From CAZBWS01 sp964495705 (GTDB lineage Bacteria; Pseudomonadota; Gammaproteobacteria; HTCC5015): a stretch of DNA of 64,000 bases. Below are positions 38,662-48,118 of this stretch, one piece after another. The stretch lies in NCBI GenBank assembly GCA_964495705.1, contig CAZBWS010000005.1:17439-81438 (forward strand), in the 5' to 3' direction. The notes below the pieces were generated by a model. It was given only the letters and a program-made list of their open reading frames with translations. It was not told the DNA's origin and did no database searches. Position 1 is the stretch's first letter. Every line of letters begins with the position of its first letter. The translations under genes were made by a program, and so were the position numbers.

Positions 38662-39405
38662 ATGGACTTAAGTCAGTTTTCGGTAATTATATTCCCCGCG
38701 CTTGTTCTCGCGGCGATTTTATATTCGTCTGTCGGCCACGGCGGTGCGTCTGGTTACATAGCGGTCATGGTGTTGTTCGGCTTGTCTCCTGAAACGATGC
38801 GCCCGGTGGCTTTAAGCATGAACCTTGCTGTAACGGCCTGGGTGTTGTGGCGACATAGAGCGTCCTATGCGGATATGCTGCACTTTTCCCCTTTAATTCT
38901 ATCGGCTATCCCTGCTGCATTTGTCGGTGGCGCCTGGCGTATTGACTCACATAGTTATCAGTTGCTGGTTGGTTTGCTGCTGCTGTTGTCTGCACTGCGT
39001 ATGTGCTGGTCTGGTACGGCACAGGCGAGCCAGACTATACCGAAGCGGCGCTGGTTGGTCGTTGCAGGTCTCAGCCTAGGTTTGCTGGCGGGCTTGACTG
39101 GTGTGGGAGGAGGGGTTTTTCTCAGCCCCTTCTTAGTGATCATGGCTTGGTCTAGTGTGCAAAAAACGATAGCGCCAGTGGCGGCCTTTATTTTTTTTAA
39201 TTCGCTGGCTGGGCTAAGTGGCTTTCTTTTTAGTGGCGGGGGGATTCCAAGTGCAACTCCATTATTGGTGTTGCTCGCCTTCATAGGAGGTTTGTTGGGG
39301 GCTGAGCTGAGCTTGCGCAAAAATAGTCAGCAACTACTGTCTTATGTGCTAGGCGCGGTATTACTGATTGCGGGTGGAAAAATGTTCATGCTAGGTTTGA
39401 CTTGA
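38662..39405 (+). CDS. TauE/SafE (TSUP) family membrane permease
   Basis: A 247-residue polytopic protein with about seven to eight membrane segments. The N-terminal repeat GHGGASGYIAVMVLFG and the second repeat GLTGVGGGVFLSPFLV are hallmarks of the family. TSUP proteins export or import sulfur-containing and other organic anions, including sulfite and sulfoacetate. It begins 10 bases after moaA, so it probably belongs to the same transcript; its substrate cannot be told from the sequence. Confidence 0.88.
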   Translation: MDLSQFSVIIFPALVLAAILYSSVGHGGASGYIAVMVLFGLSPETMRPVALSMNLAVTAWVLWRHRASYADMLHFSPLILSAIPAAFVGGAWRIDSHSYQLLVGLLLLLSALRMCWSGTAQASQTIPKRRWLVVAGLSLGLLAGLTGVGGGVFLSPFLVIMAWSSVQKTIAPVAAFIFFNSLAGLSGFLFSGGGIPSATPLLVLLAFIGGLLGAELSLRKNSQQLLSYVLGAVLLIAGGKMFMLGLT

Positions 39406-39487
39406 TGTTCTTGTGATTCCGTTTTAGTGTTGGTATCTGCTTGAAATATGCAGGGCTAAATCATTAAAAATAAAACAAGGATATTCT

Positions 39488-41647
39488 GTGAATACCATTA
39501 AAGCGACCCCATCAATCCCCTCTCTTCCCCAGAATCTCAGCGAGGCCGAACAGGCCAAAAGAGCATTCGATCTATCATTGGCAAAAACTAACTACAACTA
39601 CATGTTTAGTTATATGGAGCCGTTATCACTAGCGGCTTCTGTGCCTAAAGGTGAAGGTTTTACCATAGAGTATGAAGCTAAGGTGGTTAAAGTGTTTTTA
39701 CCTTTACTAGGTAATTTTACCGAGGTGGTAATTTGTCTTTTAGAAAAGGAAATTGAGGGCGACCTACCTAGCGAGACTATGGATTCTATTAAAGCCGTAG
39801 AGGCCGCCTATGAAAAGCTTAAAAAGGATATGGGGGGAATCAACTTTGTAAAAGAATTCAAAGAGCTAGTCGACCTTCTGGAAGCGCTCATTGCTGTACC
39901 CAAGGACATAGAAAAAGCCATTAAAGGTGTAGAGCGCCTACCTAAAGATTTAATGAAAATGGTTAAAGGCTTGGCTGCAGTAGTCAAAGATTTTGAGAAA
40001 GAAGGCTTTACTGCTTTTTTGAAAAATACCGCATACTACATGCTAGAGGTTTCTAATGGACGAAACTATCTAGAAGCCCAAAAGCTGACAGATTACGAGG
40101 CAGTATTTGATAGCTTGCCTATGCCGGAAGTGTTAACGATTCCCTTGCAAGACTGGATGGGTGATGTACAGCAGAAGGATATTTGCATGCAGGACTGGTA
40201 TTACGGCTATATGCAAATTGCAGGCTTTAATACGACCAACTTGAAAGCGGTTAAAAGCCAGCTGGGCACGGCCACAAGTGCTCTATTGCTAGACGAGTTG
40301 TTACACAAAATGCCCGTCAGCGATGCCACCTTGCAGACGGTGATTGGTGATAGCACACAAACATTACAGGCGGCGGCAGACAAGGGGCTTTTGTATGCTT
40401 GTGACTACTCAATGTTTGAAGGGCTGACCGGTGGGGAGTTGCATGGCTTACACCGTTATCCAGTAGCCCCTATCGCGCTATTTTATTGGAATGAGAAGCC
40501 GCCAGAAGGCTATCCTCCTGGTGGTGCTATGCAGCCTGTTGCGATTCAATTAGGGCAACAACACGATGCAGAGACTACACCGATATTTACCCCGAATGAC
40601 GAGACCAATAACAATGACGCCAGTGGTGCTAAGTGGAAGCTAGCAAAAATCATGGTGCAGAATACCTGCACGATTGAACATGAAAGTGTTGCACACCTAG
40701 GTGCTTGCCACTTGGTTATTGAGCCTATGATTGTTGCAGCTCACCGCCAATTACCCACCGAACACCCCCTAATGGTGCTGTTGACACCGCACTTTCGCTT
40801 CACTTTGGAAATTAATGACGGTGCATTTCACAGCTTGGTGGTGCCGGGTGGTGTGGTGGCTTCTGTTATTTCTACTAGCTTCCCGAGTACCGCAGAGCTG
40901 CTGGTTAATGCCTTTGATGCATGGAAGTTTGATGAACAATATCCGGATCGCTTGTTCACTGAGAGAGGCGTTGCCGAAGGACAATTACCTAACTTCCCTT
41001 TTCGTGAAGATACATTAGAACTATGGGTCGCAATAAAAGCTTTTGTGAGTGATTACTTGCGCTTGTACTACAGTGGCGATACTGCGGTAGAGGAAGACTA
41101 TGAACTACAGAAATGGGTTAACGAGATGGTTAATCAGAAGTATGCAGCCGTCAAGGGCATGGCGGGCTTGGTCGAGACTGCCAATGCGGATAGCCCTTAC
41201 GCAATCAATAGCTTGGATTATTTGATAGATGTCATTTCTTTGATTATTTATACGGCTAGTGCGCAGCATGCCTCAGTAAACTATGCACAGTATCCATTAA
41301 TGTCCTATATTCCTGCGGCTAGTGGCACACTTTACGATACGCCGCCTAGCGCCAGCGACCAACTAGCACAAGAGGATGTTGTGAAATGGCTGCCCCCATT
41401 GGATGTGGCGCTCTATCAAACTTCCTTTGCTTATCTGCTAACGGGAGTGCAGTTTGATACGTTGGGTTATTATACGGACGATCCTCGCAGTGCCTACTTT
41501 ACCGATAAGCGTGTCGCTCCACTGGTCGCTAAGTTTCAGATGAATTTGAGTAAGGCGGAAATAGAAATATCACAGCGCAATGAGTCTAGGCCTTTCCCAT
41601 ACATTTTTCAGCTCCCGTCTATGGTTCCCAATAGTATTAGTATTTAA
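39488..41647 (+). CDS. Bacterial lipoxygenase
   Basis: A 719-residue iron dioxygenase of polyunsaturated fatty acids. The iron ligands can be placed: H403 and H408 (HLGACH, the H-x4-H helix), H594 and N598 (HASVN, the H-x3-N helix), and the terminal isoleucine I719, whose carboxylate is the fifth ligand. Flanking text such as IEHESVAHLGACHLVIEPM and EHPLMVLLTPHFRFTLEIN is typical of the catalytic domain. No PLAT domain and no convincing signal peptide are seen; the N-terminal 200 residues are helical and lysine-rich. Translation probably starts at GTG 39488 with AAGG 7 bases upstream. A terminator follows. Confidence 0.9.
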   Translation: MNTIKATPSIPSLPQNLSEAEQAKRAFDLSLAKTNYNYMFSYMEPLSLAASVPKGEGFTIEYEAKVVKVFLPLLGNFTEVVICLLEKEIEGDLPSETMDSIKAVEAAYEKLKKDMGGINFVKEFKELVDLLEALIAVPKDIEKAIKGVERLPKDLMKMVKGLAAVVKDFEKEGFTAFLKNTAYYMLEVSNGRNYLEAQKLTDYEAVFDSLPMPEVLTIPLQDWMGDVQQKDICMQDWYYGYMQIAGFNTTNLKAVKSQLGTATSALLLDELLHKMPVSDATLQTVIGDSTQTLQAAADKGLLYACDYSMFEGLTGGELHGLHRYPVAPIALFYWNEKPPEGYPPGGAMQPVAIQLGQQHDAETTPIFTPNDETNNNDASGAKWKLAKIMVQNTCTIEHESVAHLGACHLVIEPMIVAAHRQLPTEHPLMVLLTPHFRFTLEINDGAFHSLVVPGGVVASVISTSFPSTAELLVNAFDAWKFDEQYPDRLFTERGVAEGQLPNFPFREDTLELWVAIKAFVSDYLRLYYSGDTAVEEDYELQKWVNEMVNQKYAAVKGMAGLVETANADSPYAINSLDYLIDVISLIIYTASAQHASVNYAQYPLMSYIPAASGTLYDTPPSASDQLAQEDVVKWLPPLDVALYQTSFAYLLTGVQFDTLGYYTDDPRSAYFTDKRVAPLVAKFQMNLSKAEIEISQRNESRPFPYIFQLPSMVPNSISI

Positions 41648-41698
41648 CTATTTGCACCTCTAGCCCTGCTGTGGTGCACACTCTATTATTTAATATAC

Positions 41699-41718
41699 CT
41701 GAGGTCATTAGACCTCAG
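41699..41718 (+). terminator. Terminator-like hairpin after the lipoxygenase gene
   Basis: A perfect 8-base stem CTGAGGTC / GACCTCAG with a 4-base loop is followed by CGTTTAATTT. It lies 52 bases after the stop codon. Confidence 0.6.
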
Positions 41719-41807
41719 CGTTTAATTTGGTTACCATGTAGACTCAATGCAAGCCAGTGAAGGCTACAAAATAATAGGGTAGAAGCAATAAAATAAGAGG
41801 GTTAGGT

Positions 41808-43616
41808 TTGGGCAAATGTCATCGTTCACTATTATTAATAGCCTGTTTTATGGGCGCTTTGCTCTGCTCGACAGCTAATGCCTCACCATCCATAGACCTT
41901 TCTAGCCATGCAAGTGGCACAGCGACGACTGACCAGTATGAATACTATGTAGAAGACTTTACTGAGCGCTTGACGATTGAAGATATACTGGAGGTAGAGG
42001 ACTGGATAAAACCAGGTCTTGGTGAGGTCACCCACGGTTTCTCAGACTCTGCATCTTGGATGCGCTTTGATTTAGTAAACTCCACGCAAAATACCAAAGA
42101 TCTGATCCTTGAGTATGTAGATGCATCTGTGGAAACGATTGATGTGTACTACCGCCAGCGAGGCTCTGGGCTGAAATTTGAGCGTCTCAATTTCACATTT
42201 ACAGACCATCCAGATAATAGGCATGTGCCATTCTATCGCCCCGCTTTTTCCCTGGATATACCACCTGCAGAAACTTACGAAGTGTATGTGCGCATTTTTC
42301 AGGGTAATGACTTCCCGATGCACAGCTTCACCTCTATGCGGATATGGGATGAAAAACCCTTTTACAGAGCAGGTCAGAAACAATTAGTTATGCTGATTGT
42401 TTTGCTCTGTACGGAGTTGTTTATGGTCGTCGCTACGCTAATTGCCTTTGCTGCAACTCGCGATACCCTGTTCTTGTACTACGCAGGTTTTGCGTTTTCT
42501 GGCATCTTACTGTTCTCTGGTTTAGGTGGTGTGTGGAGCTACTTCATTGCTGGCGGAGGCTTTCAACTGTGGATGGTTGTATTGCAGATCAGTATTTGTC
42601 AGGTGGCTGCAATTTTATTTGTACGACGCTTTTTGAATATAAAGCAGCACATGCCTTGGATTGATGCGATGTTATTGGCAATGGTTTGGGTTGACCTAGT
42701 TGGTATTATTTTGAACCTCACGGGAACCCCTTATTTTTCCCGAATAATTATAGACTACACGGCATTTGCCTATTTGTTTTTATTACCTATTGGTATTCAT
42801 GCACACCGAAAAGGCGTACCCCATGCGCTTTTGTTTACCAGTAGCTGGATTATTTTCATCCTCGGTATGGCGCTGGCATCGCTGCGCTACCGAGGTTATA
42901 TCGCTGATACTTTTTGGGCTGAATGGCTGATTTATTTTGGCGGGTTTATCGAGGTCTTTTTATTAACCACCGTTATGGCCTTACGTATGCGAGATACTTT
43001 TGTAGAAAAACAGGCTATCGAAGAAAATCATCGTATGTTCTTAGAGAATGCCGCCGACGAGTTAAGCCAAAAGGTTCACGAACAGACTCAACTGTTGGAG
43101 CAGGCGCGAGATGCCGCCGAAGCGGAGGCCCGCACAGACATGCTGACAGGGCTCACTAACCGTCGCTCTTTCTTTGAGCGCGCTGAACAATATTTAGAGC
43201 GAGCCAAGCGCTCACAGTTGAATGATTTATATTTGTTAACAATTGATATTGATAACTTTAAAACGGTTAATGATTCTTTTGGTCATGCAGCGGGGGACAC
43301 GGTTTTAGTTGAAGTGGCGCATACCATTGAAAAGGTGACTCGTAACGTGGATATGGTCGCACGAATCGGCGGTGAGGAGTTTGCAGTGATTCTGGAAAAC
43401 GATAATCTAGGCGGTGTTGAAGAGCTTTGTGAACGCTTGCGTATGGCCGTCGCGCAATTGCAGGTACGATTTGGTAATGACGTAATACCTGTGACTATCT
43501 CCATAGGTGTAGCTTGTTGGGCTCAGGGCATGCCTTGGAATATATTAATGCAAGCCTCAGATCAGGCTCTATATAAAGCAAAAAATAAAGGGCGTAATTG
43601 TGTTGTGCATGATTGA
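41808..43616 (+). CDS. Membrane diguanylate cyclase with 7TMR-DISM sensor
   Basis: A 602-residue enzyme predicted to make cyclic di-GMP. A signal peptide (about 1-26) leads to a periplasmic 7TMR-DISMED2 sensor domain (about 30-180), seven membrane segments (about 190-400), a coiled coil (about 405-445) and a GGDEF domain (about 450-602). The active-site motif is GGEEF at 521-525. The inhibitory site RNVD (512-515) lies exactly five residues before it, so product feedback is likely. Translation appears to start at TTG 41808; starting at the next ATG would remove half the signal peptide. The DISMED2 ligand may be a carbohydrate-like molecule. Confidence 0.9.
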   Translation: MGKCHRSLLLIACFMGALLCSTANASPSIDLSSHASGTATTDQYEYYVEDFTERLTIEDILEVEDWIKPGLGEVTHGFSDSASWMRFDLVNSTQNTKDLILEYVDASVETIDVYYRQRGSGLKFERLNFTFTDHPDNRHVPFYRPAFSLDIPPAETYEVYVRIFQGNDFPMHSFTSMRIWDEKPFYRAGQKQLVMLIVLLCTELFMVVATLIAFAATRDTLFLYYAGFAFSGILLFSGLGGVWSYFIAGGGFQLWMVVLQISICQVAAILFVRRFLNIKQHMPWIDAMLLAMVWVDLVGIILNLTGTPYFSRIIIDYTAFAYLFLLPIGIHAHRKGVPHALLFTSSWIIFILGMALASLRYRGYIADTFWAEWLIYFGGFIEVFLLTTVMALRMRDTFVEKQAIEENHRMFLENAADELSQKVHEQTQLLEQARDAAEAEARTDMLTGLTNRRSFFERAEQYLERAKRSQLNDLYLLTIDIDNFKTVNDSFGHAAGDTVLVEVAHTIEKVTRNVDMVARIGGEEFAVILENDNLGGVEELCERLRMAVAQLQVRFGNDVIPVTISIGVACWAQGMPWNILMQASDQALYKAKNKGRNCVVHD

Positions 43617-43627
43617 TGGAGCGACCA

Positions 43628-43658
43628 ATGCGGATAAGCTATTCCAGTCTATCCGCAT
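43628..43658. repeat. Inverted pair of the iterated word between convergent genes
   Basis: ATGCGGATA (43628-43636) and TATCCGCAT (43650-43658) form a perfect 9-base stem with a 13-base loop. The pair lies in the 49-base gap between the diguanylate cyclase and phoU, which converge, where a bidirectional terminator would be expected. Confidence 0.75.
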
Positions 43659-43665
43659 AGTAGCC

Positions 43666-44379
43666 TTAGCTAAGTAGCTCTTTCTCTACCTGCTCAATAC
43701 TGGTGTGGCGAACATCTTTGCCCTTCACCATAAAGATTACGTACTCACAGATATTGCTGGCGTGATCGCCAATACGCTCTAGGGCGCGGGCACACCACAT
43801 CACTTCAAGGATGGGTTTGATCGTGCGAGGGTCTTCCATCATGTGGGTGACCAGCTGGCGCATCAGTGATTCAAATTCATCGTCAATTTTTGAATCTTCA
43901 CCGGCGACTTTGATGGCCGCTTCTACGTCCATACGAGCAAAGGCGTCTAGGGCGTCGTGCAGCATTTTGCTGGCGTGCTCACCTAGATGGCGCAGGCTGG
44001 AGAAGTAGTCGTCGTTGTGGTTGATATTACCTAGCTTCACGGACAGGCTGCCAATTTTTTCGGCCTCGTCACCGATGCGCTCTAGATCGGTAATTACTTT
44101 GATCATGGTGATCACAAAGCGCAGATCGCTAGCCGTGGGCTGGCGCAGGGCGATAATGCGGTTGCATTCCTCGTCAATCTCCACTTCAAAGGCGTTAACC
44201 TTGTAGTCGAGACCAGCGACTTTTTTGCCGAGTTCGGCATCGCTTTCCACAAGGGCCTGTGTCGCATCTTTAACCTGAGCTTCAACCAAGCCACCCATGC
44301 TAAGTACCTTGTGGTGAACTTCTTCTAGCTCATGCTGAAACTGCTGGGAGGTATGCCCTCCAATGTGTAGTCCGTCCAT
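43666..44379 (-). CDS. phoU: Phosphate-specific transport regulator PhoU
   Basis: A 237-residue, all-helical metal-binding protein made of two PhoU repeats. It links the Pst transporter to the PhoR kinase and represses the Pho regulon when phosphate is ample. Metal-ligand-rich segments such as [12 protein letters not shown] and [18 protein letters not shown] are present in both halves. It is the last gene of the pstS-pstC-pstA-pstB-phoU run, 12 bases after pstB. Confidence 0.96.
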   Translation of the reverse strand: MDGLHIGGHTSQQFQHELEEVHHKVLSMGGLVEAQVKDATQALVESDAELGKKVAGLDYKVNAFEVEIDEECNRIIALRQPTASDLRFVITMIKVITDLERIGDEAEKIGSLSVKLGNINHNDDYFSSLRHLGEHASKMLHDALDAFARMDVEAAIKVAGEDSKIDDEFESLMRQLVTHMMEDPRTIKPILEVMWCARALERIGDHASNICEYVIFMVKGKDVRHTSIEQVEKELLS

Positions 44380-44391
44380 TTTTATTCCCCT

Positions 44392-45240
44392 CTAGCCGAA
44401 GCGGCCAGTAATATAATCTTCAGTTAATTGATGTATAGGGTTGGTGAAAACATCAGATGTTTTACCGACCTCAATCAGTTTGCCTAAATGGAAGTAGGCC
44501 GTGCGCTGTGAGACTCGGGCAGCTTGCTGCATGGAGTGGGTAACGATGGCGATGGTGAAATTTTCACGTAGCTCGTCAATCAACTCTTCAATTTTTGCGG
44601 TAGCGATAGGGTCCAGTGCAGAGCAAGGCTCATCCATCAGAATAACTTCAGGGCTCACAGCGATGGCTCTAGCAATACATAGACGTTGCTGCTGACCACC
44701 CGACATACCCGTACCCGGTGCATCTAGGCGATCTTTCACTTCGTCCCAAAGACTGGCTTTGCGCAAGCTGGTTTCCACAATCTCATCCAGCTCAGCTTTG
44801 TTGCTAACTAGGCCGTGAATACGCGGGCCGTAGGCGACATTGTCATAAATAGATTTAGGGAAAGGGTTCGGCTTCTGGAACACCATGCCGACACGGGCGC
44901 GCAGTGCAACGACATCTAAGTTTGCATCGTAGATATCTTGGCCGTCCAATTGAATAGATCCCTCTACTCGGCATATATCGATAGTGTCATTCATGCGGTT
45001 CAAGGTGCGCAAGAAGGTCGACTTGCCACAACCAGAGGGGCCGATCATGGAGATCACTTCGTTGCTGCCCACGTCTAGTGAAATATCTTGAATGGCCTGC
45101 TTATCCGCATAAAATACATTCATATCACGGATAGACATCTTAGGGTTTTCTACTGTGGGAGTGCCTACTGTCGTATATGCTTCTTGCTGTTCCACTGTTT
45201 CACCTGCTTCTGTATTTGTCTGGGGTGTTGCTATCGTCAT
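44392..45240 (-). CDS. pstB: Phosphate ABC transporter ATP-binding protein PstB
   Basis: A 282-residue ATPase of the high-affinity phosphate importer. Walker A is GPSGCGKST, the signature [15 protein letters not shown], Walker [15 protein letters not shown], and the switch histidine is in [20 protein letters not shown] sequence. A variable, Thr/Glu-rich extension of about 35 residues precedes the ABC fold. The cysteine in DEPCSALD is usual for PstB. Confidence 0.96.
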   Translation of the reverse strand: MTIATPQTNTEAGETVEQQEAYTTVGTPTVENPKMSIRDMNVFYADKQAIQDISLDVGSNEVISMIGPSGCGKSTFLRTLNRMNDTIDICRVEGSIQLDGQDIYDANLDVVALRARVGMVFQKPNPFPKSIYDNVAYGPRIHGLVSNKAELDEIVETSLRKASLWDEVKDRLDAPGTGMSGGQQQRLCIARAIAVSPEVILMDEPCSALDPIATAKIEELIDELRENFTIAIVTHSMQQAARVSQRTAYFHLGKLIEVGKTSDVFTNPIHQLTEDYITGRFG

Positions 45241-45269
45241 TTTCTATCAATCTTTATCTGTTTCGTCAA

Positions 45270-46592
45270 TTACCAGCGACGCTCAAACTTCTTACGTAGC
45301 AGTACGGCGAGGGCATTCATAAATACCAAGAAGCACAGCAATACGATGATGGCCGCAGAGGTGCGCTCTACAAAGCCGCGCTCGGGACTGTCCGACCACT
45401 GGAAAATTTGCATAGGTAATACGGTTGATGGATCGACAATACCTTGTGGCGCATCGACGATAAACGCCGCCATACCAATCATTAATAAGGGTGCTGTCTC
45501 ACCCAGCGCTTGAGCCATACCGATGATGGTGCCGGTGAGCATGCCTGGCATCGCCAAGGGTAATACGTGGTGAGTGACAACCTGCATAGGGGATGCGCCC
45601 ATACCAATAGCCGCTTCACGGATAGACGGCGGCACAGATTTTAGCGCCGCTCGGGCCGAGATAATAATCGTCGGCAAGGTCATCAGGGTTAGCACCATGC
45701 CGCCCACGAGTGGCGTAGAGCGAGGCAAGCCAAAGAAGCCAAGCAATACAGCCAAACCTAGTAGACCAAAGATAATGGATGGTACGGCCGCTAGATTATT
45801 GATGTTCACTTCAATCAGGTCGGTCCAGCGATTTTGCTTGGCAAATTCCTCTAGATAAACCGCCGCTGCCACGCCGATAGGGAAGGACAGCAGCAGGGTG
45901 ACCATCAAAGTATAGAAAGAGCCTTTCACCGCGCCCCAAATACCCGCTAGCTCGGGCTCGCGGGAGTCGCCGTGAGTAAAGAACACGGTATTAAATTTCA
46001 GCTCAAGGTTGCCAGCGGCTTCCAGAGCGTCAATCCACACCAGCTGAAAATCTTTAATGCGACGGTCGTCTTCGGGTAGCTTGCGATTGATGTGGCCCTT
46101 CATATAGGCGTCTACGTCATCGTCGGCCAGCACCCATACGCTGGTTGTTTTACCCAGCAGACTGGGATCTTCTTCAAGCAAGTTACGCAGCTGAATATCA
46201 ACACCAGAGCTAATCAGCTGATTGCGTGCACGTTTTTGCTTACGCCCAGATACTTCTGGGAACAGTTTAGCGAGTGCATCTCGCGCTAAGCCGGTGAAAT
46301 CAGCTTCCAGCATTTCATCTTCGTTATTAACGTCGGTGATTTCTAGCTCATCCGCATCATAGAAAATCTCTAGTTGGATTTCTGATTGCTGAAAGGCGGT
46401 ATAGCCGTTACCAATAATGGTGCTAAATAGCAGCAACAAAAAGGCAATGCCAAAGCCGATAGAGATCAGGCCTAGGGCTTTGAATCGCTTTTCTTTGGCA
46501 TAGCGCTTGGCTAGATTCGCTTCGATGATCTCAAAGCTACTGCTTTTCGCGGGTGTGCTGGTGGAGTTGGGGTTCATAGTCGGATCAGTCAT
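45270..46592 (-). CDS. pstA: Phosphate ABC transporter permease PstA
   Basis: A 440-residue permease, much longer than the roughly 300 residues of E. coli PstA. The extra length is a periplasmic insertion (about residues 65-215) between the first membrane segment and the permease core, rich in acidic residues. The core contains GIWGAVKGSFYTLMV, AAVPSIIFGLLGLAVL and the EAAIGMGASPMQVVTHHVLP coupling loop. The ATG at 46592 overlaps the pstC stop; starts at 46619 and 46577 are also possible. Confidence 0.93.
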   Translation of the reverse strand: MTDPTMNPNSTSTPAKSSSFEIIEANLAKRYAKEKRFKALGLISIGFGIAFLLLLFSTIIGNGYTAFQQSEIQLEIFYDADELEITDVNNEDEMLEADFTGLARDALAKLFPEVSGRKQKRARNQLISSGVDIQLRNLLEEDPSLLGKTTSVWVLADDDVDAYMKGHINRKLPEDDRRIKDFQLVWIDALEAAGNLELKFNTVFFTHGDSREPELAGIWGAVKGSFYTLMVTLLLSFPIGVAAAVYLEEFAKQNRWTDLIEVNINNLAAVPSIIFGLLGLAVLLGFFGLPRSTPLVGGMVLTLMTLPTIIISARAALKSVPPSIREAAIGMGASPMQVVTHHVLPLAMPGMLTGTIIGMAQALGETAPLLMIGMAAFIVDAPQGIVDPSTVLPMQIFQWSDSPERGFVERTSAAIIVLLCFLVFMNALAVLLRKKFERRW

Positions 46593-47943
46593 ATTGTTCA
46601 CGGTATTTACGCACCACACGTAGGGCGACGATGTTCAGAATAAGAGTGGTCACAAATAACATTAGGCCCAGGGCAAATACCACCAGGGTCTTAGGGCTAT
46701 CAAATTCTTGGTCGCCCGCTAACAAGGTCACCATTTGTACGGTGACAGTGGTTACGGCTTCTAGAGGGTTGATCGTCATTTTTGCGGATAGGCCAGCAGC
46801 CATTACGACAATCATGGTCTCGCCAATGGCACGAGATGCTGCTAATAGAACGCCGCCCATAATACCGGGCAGGGCAGCAGGCAAAATAACTTGGCGGATG
46901 GTTTCAGACTTAGTCGCACCAAGACCGTAGGAGCCGTCACGCAGGGATTGAGGAACTGCGTTAATCACATCATCAGATAGCGACGATACAAAGGGGATGA
47001 TCATCATGCCCATAACAAAACCCGCGGCCAGTGCACTCTCTGAAGAGACGGCGATATCGAACATGCCTTCACCGGTATTGCGAATAAAGGGGGCCACCGT
47101 GAGCGCCGCGAAGAAACCGTATACCACGGTAGGCACACCCGCCAGAATTTCTAGGGCGGGTTTGGCCGCAGAGCGAAAACGGTTGCCAGCATACTCTGAA
47201 AGATAGATGGCCGACATCAAGCCCACGGGGACTGCGATGACGAGGGCAATGGCTGAAATCAGCAAGGTGCCCACAAATAGCGGAATCGCACCAAAGGATC
47301 CGCTTTGCGGGCTCCAGTGAGTACCGAACATAAACTTCCAAAAGGGAATTTCACGATAGAACTGGATTGATTCAAACAACACCGATAGCACGATGCCAAC
47401 GGTGGTTAAGATGGCTAAACTCGCACAGGACACGAGAAAGAATCGTACAAACTTTTCTACCTTGTCGCGCGCTCTAAAGTCGGGGCTAACCTTCTTCCAT
47501 GCAAATAAAGTACCTAAAATAGCCACAACAAAAGTAAGAACAGCAAGAGCCATAGAACTAATGTTTTTAAGGCGAGAATAGTGCTCAGCGGCGGCCTTAA
47601 CGTCATCTGAATCGTCGGTGACGACAGCGCCGGCCGCATAGTTCTTGATGTTATTAATACTGAGCTGTAGCTCGGCGTCACTCATGCTTTGGTAGTGCGC
47701 TGGCATGTCCTTGGCTAATAAGCTGCTAAGAATCGGGTTTTCAAAGAAGGTCCACGCGGCCAGGATGACCACTGCAGGGATGCCGCACCACAAAACGGCC
47801 CAAGTGCCATAGTAAGACGGCAAGGAGTGTAGAGATTTGATGCCACCGGTGTTGCGTGACAGGTCTACGGCGCGTTTATAACCGAAGTAGTAGCCGGCTA
47901 TGCACAGGGCTACAACAAAAATGAATAAAGTAGAGGCTTGCAT
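46585..47943 (-). CDS. pstC: Phosphate ABC transporter permease PstC
   Basis: A 452-residue permease, also longer than the E. coli protein because of an N-terminal pair of membrane segments and a periplasmic region (about 1-160). The core includes FGAIPLFVGTLLISAIALV, EILAGVPTVVYGFFAALTV and the coupling loop GSYGLGATKSETIRQVILP. It pairs with PstA to form the channel. It is separated from pstS by a spacer with two hairpins, which may lower its expression relative to the binding protein. Confidence 0.94.
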   Translation of the reverse strand: MQASTLFIFVVALCIAGYYFGYKRAVDLSRNTGGIKSLHSLPSYYGTWAVLWCGIPAVVILAAWTFFENPILSSLLAKDMPAHYQSMSDAELQLSINNIKNYAAGAVVTDDSDDVKAAAEHYSRLKNISSMALAVLTFVVAILGTLFAWKKVSPDFRARDKVEKFVRFFLVSCASLAILTTVGIVLSVLFESIQFYREIPFWKFMFGTHWSPQSGSFGAIPLFVGTLLISAIALVIAVPVGLMSAIYLSEYAGNRFRSAAKPALEILAGVPTVVYGFFAALTVAPFIRNTGEGMFDIAVSSESALAAGFVMGMMIIPFVSSLSDDVINAVPQSLRDGSYGLGATKSETIRQVILPAALPGIMGGVLLAASRAIGETMIVVMAAGLSAKMTINPLEAVTTVTVQMVTLLAGDQEFDSPKTLVVFALGLMLFVTTLILNIVALRVVRKYREQYD

Positions 47944-47980
47944 GAGTATCTCTGCTGTTCCCTAAGGGTTGTAAAAGGTT

Positions 47981-48017
47981 TTTGCGCGAGCCTACTATGG
48001 GTAGGCTCCTGCAAAAA
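47981..48017. repeat. Imperfect inverted repeat in the pstS-pstC spacer
   Basis: The arms TTTTTGC-GC-GAGCCTAC and GTAGGCTC-CT-GCAAAAA surround a 5-base loop. It is a second hairpin next to the terminator at 48050-48079. The GTAGGAGC-like flanks recall short REP-type elements of gammaproteobacteria, but only related fragments (near 24450 and 57252) were noticed here. Confidence 0.45.
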
Positions 48018-48049
48018 GCTTTCGAGTGTTATTCGTCAGCTGTAAATAA

Positions 48050-48079
48050 CAAAAGAGGCTGGATGACCAGCCTCTTTTG
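48050..48079. terminator. Strong terminator/attenuator between pstS and pstC
   Basis: A perfect 13-base stem CAAAAGAGGCTGG / CCAGCCTCTTTTG with a 4-base loop. It sits 40 bases after the pstS stop (minus strand) and ahead of pstC, so it probably ends most pstS transcripts and lets a fraction read into pstCAB-phoU. Confidence 0.85.
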
Positions 48080-48118
48080 TCGATTGGGATTATAGTGGAA
48101 AGCCCAACCTGATAGCTA

